Below, piece after piece: positions 34,077-45,279 of a stretch of DNA of 64,000 nt. The translations under genes were made by a program, and so were the position numbers. The DNA comes from Lantana camara (lineage: Eukaryota > Streptophyta > Magnoliopsida > Lamiales > Verbenaceae). The notes under the pieces are model-generated. The model was not told the DNA's origin. It searched no databases and was given only the letters and a program-made list of their open reading frames with translations. How positions within the stretch are numbered: the first letter of the stretch is position 1; each line of letters begins with the position of its first letter. The stretch spans positions 60,679,501 through 60,743,500 of the forward strand of contig CM074863.1 in the NCBI GenBank assembly GCA_037501455.1, written 5' to 3'.

Positions 34077-36287
34077 GGTACCTATACTTGATTGTGATTT
34101 TGTTGACGGCACGACAATCAACACACATCCTCCACGTTCCATCCTTCTTAGGCACCAAAAGCACGGGAACCGCACATGGGCTCATGCTTTCACGGATGTA
34201 ACCTTTTTCCAACAGCTCCCCTACTTGCTTTTGAAGCTCCTTAGCTTCTTGTGGTGTGCAACGGTAGGCTGGACGGTTTGGAATTTGGACTCCCGGGATT
34301 AGTTCAATTTGATGTATGCCTCGTTTTGGTGGTAATCCGGGTGGAATCTCTTCCGGAAACACATCTTCATAATCCTGCAAAAGAAATTAAACTAAAGAAG
34401 GTAGGGGTGGGAGTTTGTTAAGATTAAACAAGCTTTGCTTGTACATTAACATCAACACCATCCTTTCTTTTTTTTACTATCTCATCAATCTCTCTTTCTT
34501 TTACCACCAAATTCATGAATCTTTTCTCCTCCTTTTCTTTTACTTTTTTTTCAACTAACTTCTTTTCTTCTTTTTCCTTTTCTTTTTTTTCAACTATCTT
34601 TTTTTCTCCCTTTTCAATCTCCCTATCACTATTACAATCAATTTCTTTTGAAGAAGCTGAAATGGACTTTTTCAAACGATCTTGCTCTTCATAGACTTGA
34701 TTCAGTTTTAAAGGGGCAAGGGTAAAGTTTCGACCATCCTTAACAAAAGAATAGCGGTTTTTATACCCGTCATGAATTGTCTTTCGATCAAACTACCATG
34801 GTCTACGCAACAAGATATGACCGGCACTCATGGGAATAACATCACACAATATTTCATCCTTATATCTTCCAATTGACAATGAAATGAGAACTTGACGGTT
34901 TACCTTAAGCTCACCATTCTCGTTTAGCCATTGCAGTTTGTAGGACGTGGATGTTTAGTTGTCTTTAATCCAAGCTTCTCCACCATCAGCTTGCTTGCAA
35001 CGTTTACACAACTTCCCCCATCAATGATTAGGCCGCATACTCTCTCATTCACAAGACACCTTGTATAGAAGATGTTCTCCCTTTGGATCTGATCCTTGTC
35101 CTCCATCGTTTGGACATGTAATGCTCTTAGGACAACGAGGTTTTGCCCTATAACAGCAGGCTCAACATCACTGTCTTCATGATCAGAGTCATGGTCCTTT
35201 TCTTACCCCTCGCTCTCGATAGCAATTTCACCATTTTCCATCAAGATCATAGCCCGTTTGTTGGGGCATTGAGATTGAACGTGACCTACTCCATGACACT
35301 TAAAACATCTAATGTCACGGCTACGAGAAAAAGAAGAAGAACTACCTCTTTCGTCGGATGGTTTGGTTTGCTCATCTTTTGGTTTTGGTGCAGATTCTCG
35401 CGGTTTAGGATTAGTACTCCATTTTGGCCTTGATGAACTAGCCTCCTCCCATTTAGGCATCACTCTCCCCTTCTTAAGTTGCCTCTCTACCTTAATTGCC
35501 ATATGGACAGCCTCCTCTAACTCCACGTGTGTAACTCCACTACATTTGCAATCTCTCGGTTGAGACCACAAATAAAACGAGCCATGGTAGCTTCCCTATC
35601 CTCCTCAACGTTTGCACGCATCATGGCCACTTCCATTTCCTTGTAATACTCCTCCACGGACCTGAACCCTTGGCTCAAACCTTGAAGTTTAAGGTACAAG
35701 TCTCTATAGTAATGAGGAGGTACGAACCTCTTTCTCATCATCACTTTCAGTTCCTCTCACGTCTCAATTGGCCTTTCCCTAGCTCTCCCCCGGCTTAATA
35801 CCAACTGATCCCACCATATGATAGCATAATCCGTGAATGATACGGCTGCCAATCTCACCTTCTTGCCCTCGGAGTAATTATGGCAATCAAAAACCATCTC
35901 CGTCCTCCTTTCCCATTCTATGTAGCTTTCCGGATCATTTAGACCTTTAAAATTAGGTATTGTTAGCTTAATAGAACTTAAATCATTATCCAATACCTCT
36001 CTCCTTTCTCTCCGTGGCTGCTGCACCCTTGGACGTCTCCTCTCATGCCTTGATGAGGCACTAGAATCAACATCATCGAAAGAATCCGCATTATAGACTG
36101 GATTCACATTCGGTAGGTAGATTGATTGGTGCTTGTCCTTCTTAAATTTGTGCAAGTATGGCATCACTTTGACCCATTCTCTCATGAATGGTTTCGAATT
36201 GGGTGTTCATTCGTGCAAATTGTTACTGCATAGCACGCAATGTGAACGCAATATCTTGTGGTGTGGTGGATTGGTTTGTTCGGACAT
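34077..36287 (-). pseudogene. CRM-alpha gag, protease and RT N-terminus
   Basis: This is the upstream part of the CRM-alpha polyprotein. ATG 36285-36287 (MSEQTNPP) opens a frame that soon shifts. Then come gag ([33 protein letters not shown]), the zinc knuckle CFKCHGVGHVQSQC, the protease site [12 protein letters not shown] (DGG instead of DSG), a Glu/Lys-rich linker, and RT start [12 protein letters not shown] to KYRY at the beta-plus insertion. Stops or shifts lie near 36215, 35755, 35540 (about 10 bp lost), 35203, 34922, 34795 (Gln to TAG) and 34390. It is a strongly decayed copy. Confidence 0.87.
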
Positions 36288-36755
36288 CTTGGCTGCAAGA
36301 ATGTGTTAGCAAAGAAAATTTTCCTCACAATCTCTCCCTCACGTGTATACCCTCAAGAAGATGACTCTCCTCTCGTGTATCACACAAAATATGGCTTTTA
36401 CCCTCTTTTAAACTCACCACTTACGCCTCTTTTCACTCTACCCTTTGAGCTTGAAGAAAACCTTCAAAAGACTCAACTCCCAAACTCAATAATGTGTTGA
36501 ATTATGGATGAAAGGGTGTGTGATCTTGTGTTTGTGGCTGTTATGGACGAAAGTGTGGTGTAAGGGATGAATTATGGCTGTTGTGTACTTAAAATGGGAG
36601 TTACAAATGTTGTAACCGACACTTTAGGCACTTAAGACACAAAATAATGGAACTTAAGAGTTGAATTTTCAAATTGTGGCTGAATTATAACTCTTATGAC
36701 AACAAGAATAACATGAAATGATCAACTATATGCTGCGCAATTTGGGGATCTCACG

Positions 36756-36793
<38 letters not shown>

Positions 36794-36925
36794 CTAATGC
36801 AGCGGAATAACAATAAGAACGAAAGGAGAAAAATGAAATGAACAAGACAAAAGAAGACTCAAAACTATATAACTAAAATAAGATACGTAACCTTTTGGTA
36901 TGGAACCTATAGCTTTGATACCAAT
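36288..36925 (-). other. 5' leader and PBS of CRM-alpha
   Basis: This leader is about 0.6 kb. Sense-strand TTCTTGCAGCCAAG lies just before the gag ATG, as in CRM-beta. An A tract (poly-T on the plus strand, about 36761-36790) sits in a similar place to that of CRM-beta. The PBS 36912-36923 reads TGGTATCAAAGC on the minus strand, 2 nt from the LTR. Confidence 0.82.
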
Positions 36926-37780
36926 TGATAAGAACCCCACGTATATGACATGAAACCCATCACCGTAAATTGGAGTTCGAGATTTAGGATCGTTCCAAAT
37001 TCAAAGGTTAATCAAAAGGAGTGTGACCCGTTTGCTATAATCGAGCAAAGAACCAACTCTATCAGATTAAGGAGTGGACCCCTTCAACTATAGAAGAGTT
37101 GAGAAGCAACACTGTCAAGTTGTGAAGATTGGATCTTCGAAAGTTCAATCAAGAACAAAGAGTTTGCACTCAAAGATATAATTCTATTCAACTTGTGTCA
37201 AGTGATTACAATATGTGACCCTTATATAGTTGCATGCAAAGCATGCAAGATTCTACTGAAACACCACTAACCCCACTAACTCTTTAAGGAAATGTAACTC
37301 CTAAAGAGTGTAACTCCTATTCTAACTTATTGGCTGAAATTCAAACATATATAGTCCTATAATGACTATATAACTCAACTTATACTATAAGCTAAGAAAT
37401 GACATGAAATGAAAATTAAACTAGGCCCTAATTGATAACACATAATTAGAGCTTTTATTACAACTTAAAGACTCAAATAAACGTGCACTTTATGGCTGCA
37501 TCATGGATGAACTGTGCACTTAAGAATATTATACTCTTCATGGCATGAACTTGTAACCGCCACATGCTCTTCTTGAATGACCCGAATGAGGGCTTGAACT
37601 TTGGCATGTAACTCTTTAGCCTTAGGCCTTGTAATTGGCACCTTATAATCGGTTATATTGTCATCTTGTGCAGCTCCTTGATTACGTTCAGTTACATGAT
37701 TTCTTGCATGGGAATTGTCCTCCACGTAATCAACTCCATCTCCATGTTCCAAGCTAGAGTTAGGGCTTCGGTTCACATCA
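36926..37780 (-). repeat. 5' LTR of CRM-alpha
   Basis: This is 855 bp, from TGATAAGAACCCC to GGTTCACATCA. On the minus strand a good TATA box CTATATAAG lies at 37221-37229. Stem-loops are at 37160-37171, 37124-37138, 37085-37101 and 37031-37049. Confidence 0.9.
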
Positions 37781-37927
37781 AATATTCAAAAATTAAAGCA
37801 CATAAACACATAAAGAATGCATATGCTATCACATTGTCAATTAGTTCCTAAGCCGAACAACCTAGACTGACTCACACGACACAAGAGCCCAGGTTTTGCA
37901 ACCCGAAGCTTTGATACCACTTAAGGA
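37781..37927 (-). other. Tekay 5' leader, distal part, with PBS
   Basis: This continues the leader from 16365. The PBS TGGTATCAAAGC is at 37908-37919 on the minus strand, 8 nt from the 5' LTR. The sequence resembles the leader of element 1 (592-829). Confidence 0.85.
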
Positions 37928-40717
37928 TGTAACACCCGAGCGCAAGTGCCACATCCCCCGCACCGAGACCCGACCCGCATATGAAATGGATAATCCACTC
38001 ACGAGCTAAGTCACGGTGAACGGGGACACACACACACTCTCTAGGCTAGGCGAGACTAACCCACACGGTAGAACAATAACGCAGAAGCAAGAACAAACAT
38101 ATATTATAAACAACGAGCCACTAAGTTCCAAAAGAGATATACAATATCATTTAGGTAATCAACGGCCCACACGGCCTACAAAATCATAAACGCTCCATAA
38201 CAATATTCATATACCAAAATACTATCATGAGTGTGAGTGTAACAAAACGAGAATGCTAAACACTAATGCAAGACCTAGACGACTTGTATTCCCACCTAGC
38301 ACTCTTTAACCCGCACAAAACCACTGAAAAACAAACCGGGTTCAGTCGAAAAGGGACTGGTGGGTATAAAACAAGCATAGTACATAAATATCGCAGAATT
38401 TAAACACATTCATGCAAGCTATAAACCCGTAAGAAGTTTTAGAAGATTTCCCAAGTGGGTGAGACAAAAAAAGACATCTACGGGTTTACAACCATCATAT
38501 TCATTCATAATTAATCATAGGGTCTCAAGGCCCGACGAGTGGGCGTGCACAATCTCCAACCTTCTCATGTATTCATAACATGATTCATTCGTTATCATAC
38601 ATATCTTTCGTGCACATATATATCATGATCAAAATCATACATATACACCTTCTTCCTCCGGGTGGTGGATGGGTTTGCAAGACCCGACCACCTCATACAT
38701 AATGGCTAGTGAGGTACATGAATCCTCAAAAGCCCAACTAGTGTTTCCTCGTCAAAACTCCTAACGACGTCCGTTTCGTCGTAAATTTTGGTTGGAACTA
38801 GTGTATGGAATCACCGTCGGTCCTTTCCTCCCCGGATCGTCACATACACTAAGTCCCTGAGCCCGTGAACGTAACATAATCTCGCCAAAATCATAAGGTA
38901 GGGTTCAAACATAAAAGAAGGCTTACATTTGAAGTCATTTACTCATAAAACGACTCGATATACATATACTATAGATCTTGGCTTAAAACTTTGCACGTTG
39001 AATGTATATAGGGTTGTTTTTAGCTAATAGAAGAAACACCCACCTTAAACCGACAAAAGAAGACACAAAAGCCTCACGGACCAGCCTCGTCTCCAACGGG
39101 ATCAAAATCTGTGCAAGAAAGGTGAGGTGAGACTCAAAATGACCAAATAAGACGCTCAGCAATGAAATGACTATGATATGAATGTATAAAAGATGATATA
39201 ATGTGATGAACACGTTCATGTGCACGATTAACATGTTGAAGACATATGAAAATTCATTCCATGCGGGCCAAGTATCAATCAATTCCATATTCATTCATTT
39301 TATATATTTCAAGAATCAATCAAATGCGTTAGAGCTTATCATATTCATAAATCATATCAAATTACTTCAAGAAATTCAAATAAGGACCATCACACGTAGT
39401 ATCGCATGTGTACTTATCATACAAGTCATAAAACAAGGCATATATATGTTTCAAATATAAGAGCTAAATCCCATGCATGCACACATTATGACCTAAGAAG
39501 ACAAATTGAAGCATATCTCGGAAAATATTCAACGAAAACTCATAAGATTTCACAACACACAATATAACACATTATAGGACATGTTAATGAAGTGAATGAA
39601 CCAAAAACAATCCAAAGAAGCCATGCAATATACGTTGGAATATTGAAAATTCATGCAGAAATGATAAGGGTCGCGGCCGCGACCCATTTCCTTCATGAAA
39701 TGGTAGCCGCCGCTACCCATGCATTTTTGGATTTTTGAGCAATTTACTCCCACAAGTCAAAACATGGCAAAAATGAGGTGCTGGCCGCGACCTAAAATGC
39801 ACAAGATTCAGGTCTCGGGCACGACCTAAAATGCACAAGATTCAAGTCAGCCATATACCCATGAAACCATGATCAAAATTAGGGATGAGTGGATTAAAAT
39901 GACTCTTATTGAATGTATAATACAACCCTAAACTTACCTTGTGGATTGATGGAGGTTTGGAAGAGATTTGAGCTTGAATCTGCAAGGGTTGGCTTGAGCT
40001 ACGGGAAAACTGGAATGCCGGGGAAGTTTGGCTGAAATTCTCTAAGTGAGAGGGCTTGGTTTGGTTAGGGAGGGTAATATCAGGTTAGTTGGTTGAGTTA
40101 GGGTTCCATAGGCTTCAACCATAGTTAATTTGGTCAAGATTTGAAAGAGTTATGGCTCATTTACTAAAATGTGGCAGTTTTGGCTTCCGTTGTGTGTTTC
40201 GGTTGAATTTCGGAGGTTCAAATAAATTTGGAAAAATATAAGGCTAAGTTCATCAAACTCGAATTTTTGATACGAGTTCAACGAAGTTGACAAAACTCGA
40301 ATCCGAGTTTCCTAGCTCAAGTTATCACATAAGAAACCAATGGTGCGCTAATTGCTCATTAGCCCCCGTTTTGGATTCCACAATCAAAATAAATTCCAAA
40401 CCTCAATCAAACGAATTCGAAAATGTGAAAAGAGCATAAAACCATATTCATAACACATATAAGTCCAACATATTAAATTTGCACGAAGTTTCGAATTCAT
40501 TTCACGTAGAAACGACAAGCAAACAATTCATTCAAGCGCAAATAGTAAAAGAAAATTCATATAAATTCAAATTCAAATATTTTCAAATTAAATAATTCAC
40601 TAATTTAATATAATATGTAATAAAAAAAAATTAATAAAGTAATTAAAATAAATTAAATGCGCACGTAATTATCACATAATTCATACCTAAACGATTTGGA
40701 AAAATCGGGGCGTTACA
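37928..40717 (-). repeat. 5' LTR of the Tekay element
   Basis: This is 2790 bp, from TGTAACACCCG to GGGGCGTTACA. It is shorter than the 3' LTR because about 0.4 kb is missing near 39840, where the ACCTAAAATGCACAAGATTCA stretch is repeated. A donor-like CCACAAG|GTAAG lies at about 39940 on the minus strand. Confidence 0.9.
39668..39717. repeat. Palindromes in Tekay 5' LTR
   Basis: GGGTCGCGG-CCGCGACCC (39668-39685) is perfect with 9-bp arms, and GGTAGC-CGCC-GCTACC (39702-39717) has 6-bp arms. Confidence 0.8.
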
Positions 40718-40962
40718 ACTTTTGTGCTGGACCGTGATGGTCACTTAATTGTTGAATGAATGAACTTATGCACGTGTTCTGTTTTGATTTAAGCTTCCGC
40801 GTACTTGTGTTTGATTTACTCACTTTGTGAGTCTTAGTATCGCCTAGCTAGGATGTCCGTTTGTCACCGCTTGCTTCGTATCCGACGGGTATATGGATAG
40901 CAATTCTATATACAAGCTAGGTCCGTAGCGCGAGATAGGCGTGGATGCGTCCGGGCGTTACA
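40718..40962 (+). repeat. Solo LTR, family A, last part
   Basis: This is the 3' end of the LTR begun at 5955, ending GGGCGTTACA at 40962 and followed by the TSD copy GTTTA. It aligns with the reverse complement of 830-1090. Confidence 0.88.
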
Positions 40963-41301
40963 GTTTAGCTACTCATAATTAAATCTAAACTCATAAAACT
41001 AAAGGAAATTGCATTTAAGAAATTCATGTTCATCAATTCAAAACAAAGTCTCAAAAGCAAAACCCTAAACATTCATGAATTCTGGAAAACAAATCTAACA
41101 TGGAAAACGACTTAAAACAAAACCTAGAGGAATTAGTTTGATAATTAAAGCAATAAATAAAACCGAAAAAACTAAAATTGTTTGAAGAATTCGATCCTTT
41201 CGTCTTTTCGAAACTCTCTCAACAACCCTTCTAAAAGCTCTGTATTTCTCTCTCCAACCTAGGTTATGAACGGAAGAAGTCCTCAAAAAGACTCCTAAAC
41301 G

Positions 41302-41312
41302 CATATAAATAG
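41302..41312 (-). promoter_or_regulatory. TATA box of Athila LTR
   Basis: The sense strand reads CTATTTATATGCG, the only good TATA candidate in this LTR, about 460 nt from its start and just downstream of the palindrome cluster. Confidence 0.65.
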
Positions 41313-41340
41313 CTACTTCCAAATTTGTCTCGTAGCCTCA

Positions 41341-41599
41341 GGTAACGGGGCGTTACCTTTCCATGAAAAAATCCCATTAACGCCCGTTACAAGCCTTAAA
41401 TCGTGTTTGCGCTTTTATAAGTGGTAACGGGCGTTACCACTTTCCTTTTGCCCAGGGGTAACGGGCGTTACCCCTCCTACGCCAAGAATCTTCCTCCTAG
41501 TGCCTCTAGTAACGGGGCGTTACCAGAATTCTACTAACAGGCGTTACTCCCCCTACTTTACCGAAAGTGGTGCTCCTAGGTCTGTTAACGGGGGTTAAC
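41341..41599. repeat. Seven palindromes of the GTAACGGGCGTTAC type in Athila LTR
   Basis: Units lie at 41341-41357, 41378-41389, 41421-41440, 41455-41474, 41509-41523, 41533-41546 and 41584-41599. The best are GTGGTAACG-GG-CGTTACCAC and GGGGTAACG-GG-CGTTACCCC, each with 9-bp perfect arms and a GG loop. The outer arm bases differ between units but remain complementary. Confidence 0.85.
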
Positions 41600-41767
41600 C
41601 AACTTGTTCATCCAAGGCCTCCAAAAATACGTGAATTCGCCTGATTTCACCGTTTCTTAACTCCACTAAAACACCTAGATGGAGCAAAATAAATACATAA
41701 ATGCATCAAATGGCACAAAAATAAACTCTAATTGACGCTTAAATTCATGCGAATTTTACACTCAACA

Positions 41768-41782
41768 AACTCCCCCACACTT
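41768..41782 (-). other. Polypurine tract of Athila
   Basis: The sense strand reads AAGTGTGGGGGAGTT directly before the LTR start TGTTGAGTG. Confidence 0.88.
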
Positions 41783-42500
41783 GCTTATTCTCGTCCTCAA
41801 GGAATACGAAAATAAAGAAAACACATCCCCATCAAACCTCGACTTAGAAGCAATCATCAAACCTTCGCCTAAACAGGTCTAGCTCATCAATTCAAGTACT
41901 CATAGACACAAGATCATCAAACTTAGTATGAAAAGTATACCCTTGTGTAGTGTGTGATTTCGAACGAAACAATGTACAAAGACTAGAATGCAAAATTCAC
42001 AACTTTCGCCTAAGTTCTAGTCATCAACTTCGGAATACACTCAGGATCGATATGTCTTTCGGGCTTGTAATGTAGGCTTTGGGTAAGGTTATGGAATTTT
42101 TGGATCAAGTGACTACTCACCAAGCTTACATAGTTCAACTTTTTTACACACGGTACTTTCATTTGCCATTAAACAGTTCCCCCCACACTTAGACATTTAC
42201 ATCCCACTCTTTCAATTTCACACTTCGCATAAGTTTTCTCTTTTCTTTTCTTTCGTTCTTTCTTCTTTTTCATATCTTTTCTTTTTCACCACTGCTTTCT
42301 CTCATTCTTTTTCTCTTTACATACATCTCTAAATTTCACTCTCAAGAACAATCAATAGGGGACTTCAAAGGTAGATATTCACTATAAGATCAAACGAGCA
42401 AGCCTTGGTATAAAATTAACAAGGTGGGTTATATTTTTGTTATGCATTAGGCTTATAATGTGGCTACAAAAATCTTTGCACAACACTTAGGCTCAAAAGG
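41783..42500 (-). other. Athila 3' noncoding region with a second PPT-like motif
   Basis: This is noncoding sequence between PPT and the family B insertion. It contains CTTGAGGACGAG typical of Athila 3' ends and a second purine tract AAGTGTGGGGGGAACTG at 42174-42190 that is nearly the same as the true PPT. A pyrimidine-rich stretch (42236-42320) is present. No ORF was found. Confidence 0.7.
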
Positions 42501-42680
42501 TGCAGCGCCCCAAACGGAAGGCACCACATCCCCCGTACCAAGACCTGACCCGCATATGAAATGGAGAGTCCATACACGAGCCAAATCACGGCGAACGGGG
42601 ACTCACTCACACACTAGCCTAGGAGGGAACTAAACCTTCAAAACCATACAAAATGTAGGAAGAAAATGACAAGTGCGGAA

Positions 42681-42864
42681 TGTCACACCCCGGGTCCGCG
42701 GGCCCGTTGGACGCGAGCGCAAGTCTCCAAGCCCACCGAGTATAACCTGAAATTGGGCCTAAACCACTGCCCAAAAGGGATATCCATTGGTTATACTTGG
42801 ACTTTTTAACTTATATACTGAACTTAACTCTCATACTTTCCCGATGTGGGATAGGGGTGTCACA
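42681..42864. mobile_element. 184-bp miniature element (TRIM-like solo LTR)
   Basis: Perfect 11-bp inverted termini TGTCACACCCC / GGGGTGTCACA, TG...CA ends and a perfect 5-bp TSD CGGAA (42676-42680 and 42865-42869) define it. It contains TTATATACTG and CCGATGTGGGAT, the latter common in TRIM-type LTRs. It has no ORF. A 5-bp TSD favours an LTR-type integrase product over a hAT or Mutator MITE. Confidence 0.85.
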
Positions 42865-44531
42865 CGGAACCAAAGCATGGAAACAATTACTATTGCAAGC
42901 ATCAAATTACGGGTTCGACTAACATAGGTACCCAGTTCCGAAAATTCATATATAAACATAAATCATAATCATAAGTACGGGTTCAATCTGTCCCTAGAAG
43001 CCTGTCCCGAATCAATAACATAAAAATAATACAATTCGTACATACGTTGTGACTTAATCAATTACAATATGCGTGTGGACAGACTCAGACAAGACCAAGA
43101 GACTCAACAGACTCAATTTCCCGCCCAGCACTCCAAAACCTGCAAGAACCTTAAAACAAATCTATAGGAGACTGGTGGGTATAAAACAGGGCATAACATC
43201 TATAATAACACGGAATTTAAACACATACATGCAAGCCATAATCCCGTGTGAAGTTTTATAAAATTTCCCAAGTGGATAAGACAAAGAAAAACATCCATGA
43301 GATTACAACTATCATATTCATTCATTTCATTCATAGGTTTTCATGGCCCGGTGAGGGGGCGTGCATAATCTCCAACCTTCTCCTCATGTGTGCATAATCC
43401 ATTTGTTCATTCATTATCGATCAGGAAACATTCATTCATTCTTAATTTATCATAATCATAACCATAATCATAATCATTCATTCATAATCATTAACACTTG
43501 CACCTTTTTTCTCCGGGTGGTGGACGGGTTTGCAAGACCCGGCCACCCATGCATGGTGGCTAGTGAGGTTCATGAACCCTCAAAAGCCCAATTCCCCTTC
43601 CTCGCTAAATCTCCTAACGAGGTCGGTTTCGTCGTAGTTCATGGTTGGAACTAGTACTTGGGATCCCCGTCGACCCTTACCTCCCCGGATAGCCACATGC
43701 GCTAAGTTCCTAGGCCCGTGTTCATAACATGCTCTCTCCAGAATCATAGGTGGGGTTCATAAAAGAAAGGCTTTACTTTAAAATCATTGACTCCTTTGGA
43801 AAAGACTCAATATATATAATAATACTTTGGCTTAAAGCTTTCACATTGGATATATCGGGTCAATTATAACTAGTAGAAGAGAAACCCACCTGTACACTTC
43901 TTACCGAACAATACCAAGAAAAAAAGGAGACTCGAAAGTGTCCTACGAACCCAGCAAGTCTCCGCCCTGGAGAAAACTATACAAAGGACAATAGGGTGTA
44001 CACGTGAGACTCAAGACTCCATATGAACCATATATGATGCATGGCAATGAATTAACATGATATAACATGTATAAGAAGTGAAATGGCGCCATAAAGTCAC
44101 ATAATCAAGTAATTCATTCAAGTACATTCAATACATTAAGGTTTGAAGTTCATTCATTCCATATCTTTCATGAATCATACCAAATCGGGCCATAATCTTC
44201 AAACCATAATCATAATACACATATCAACATGTTTACAATGCATATCACAAATATAGAGGCAAGAGGATTCACTTAAGACATCGAAAGAATGCAAGAAAGC
44301 ACCTAATGTTTCATATGAAAGCACTTAAGCCACTTATAGCATCTTAGTTCGTTACCCAACAAAATCATATCAAAACACTCCACAACTTTAATACAACAAT
44401 TATAACACATAAAACAACATATTACAACGTGTCATGGGCATTCATGACTTTAAAATACATAAGAGAGGCAAAGGATACAAGAAAGCTTCAAACGTGTCAT
44501 TTAAACGTTCATGCATTTAAGTCACATTTAC

Positions 44532-45279
44532 TGATAGGAATCAGGATGATGTGAATCATAAGACAAGGCCACACTTTGGTCCAACAAGGCCACACTTTGA
44601 TCCAAATGATGATATGATCACAACTCAAGATGAACCAAGTTATGTTGGACCTATCACAAGGTCACGGTCCAAAAGAATGCAAGAAGAAGTTCAATCTCTT
44701 TTGATCCAAATAACTCAAGATTAGCTCCAAGAAGACAAGTATTTAGCTGGACCCAATCCACCTTGTTTCAATGTCTTAGTGATAGAATTTTAAGCCCAAA
44801 TTGTGTTAAGTTTATTGTAATTTGGCCCTGAACTATTATATTATACTTTGGGCCATCTTTTTATTTATTTTGCATGCATTTAGATTAGGTTAAGCCCATT
44901 TTATTCAGCCTACAAGAAAAGTGACGGGATTCTGAATTCTGAATTGTCTCTTAGAATTCCCATGATGCATCTTTATATTCCAGCCTTGTAGTTCGAAATA
45001 TTCAGTCAAAAAATGAATGAATTGTGATTCAAGTGAGTTATACTCACAAGTTCTTAGTTGAACGACACTGGAGTTTCAAACCTCCACCGGATAATGTCAT
45101 TTCCCGACTCATTATAGTCGACGGGGTACATTACTTATCAAATCTGATAGTGTTGGTTCCTTGCTCATTATAGCAAACGGGTCACACTCCTCTATTTTAA
45201 CCTTGAAGTGGACGATCGAAAATCAAGAACTCCAAGTATTGATATAGGGTTTCACGGTAAGTACGTGGAGTTCGTATCA
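44532..45279 (+). mobile_element. Solo LTR of CRM-gamma type
   Basis: This is 748 bp, from TGATAGGAATCAGG to GGAGTTCGTATCA, in plus orientation and homologous to the reverse complement of 28220-29038. It encodes a pol-tail relic (PSYVGPITRSRSKRMQEEV). It lacks the 59-bp duplication and some sequence near 44930. The flanks TTTAC and TCCAG do not match, so no TSD is visible. Confidence 0.85.

Larger units (their letters stand above)
16366..37780 (-). mobile_element. CRM-alpha: centromeric-retrotransposon-type chromovirus (degenerate, split)
   Basis: This minus-strand element has 855-bp LTRs at 16366-17220 and 36926-37780, PPT at 17221, PBS at 36912-36923 and a gag-pol that is split by CRM-beta(+) at 19536/34077. 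Its net length is about 6.9 kb. CRM assignment comes from the gag zinc knuckle CFKCHGVGHVQSQC, the protein motifs [12 protein letters not shown] and [13 protein letters not shown], and a pol frame running on into the 3' LTR. The LTRs differ at several sites, for example ACCAG versus ACCCG before TTTGCTATAAT, so it is clearly older than CRM-beta(-). Its reading frames are broken in many places. Confidence 0.88.
8881..40717 (-). mobile_element. Tekay-type chromovirus, nearly complete, with nested CRM elements
   Basis: This minus-strand element has 3' LTR 8881-12067, PPT 12068-12086, pol 12105-15501, gag 15532-16293, a leader split by CRM-alpha, PBS 37908-37919 and 5' LTR 37928-40717. Without the 21.4-kb CRM-alpha insert it is about 10.4 kb, a usual size for Tekay. 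It split a family A solo LTR; the flanks are ATTTT (8876-8880) and ACTTT (40718-40722), a TSD with one mismatch. The clade call rests on the pol order PR-RT-RH-IN, the chromodomain-like C terminus and the long LTRs. It is dead: gag and pol carry several stops, frameshifts and deletions. Confidence 0.88.
40963..41767 (-). repeat. Athila LTR, proximal (U3) part
   Basis: On the minus strand this starts TGTTGAGTGTAAAATTCGC directly after the PPT and runs leftwards to the solo-LTR insertion. It shows a long palindrome cluster, then a TATA box and a CT/A-rich leader, all usual for Athila LTRs. It continues at 5954-5472. Confidence 0.82.

Noticed and set aside
42681..42864. Cassandra-type TRIM LTR
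   Set aside because: Size and termini fit loosely, but I see no 5S rRNA-like internal promoter boxes, which define Cassandra.
43361..43654. 97-codon ORF with a His/Asn repeat
   Set aside because: The repeat comes from a CATAAT microsatellite in the family B LTR, and I saw no sign of coding conservation.
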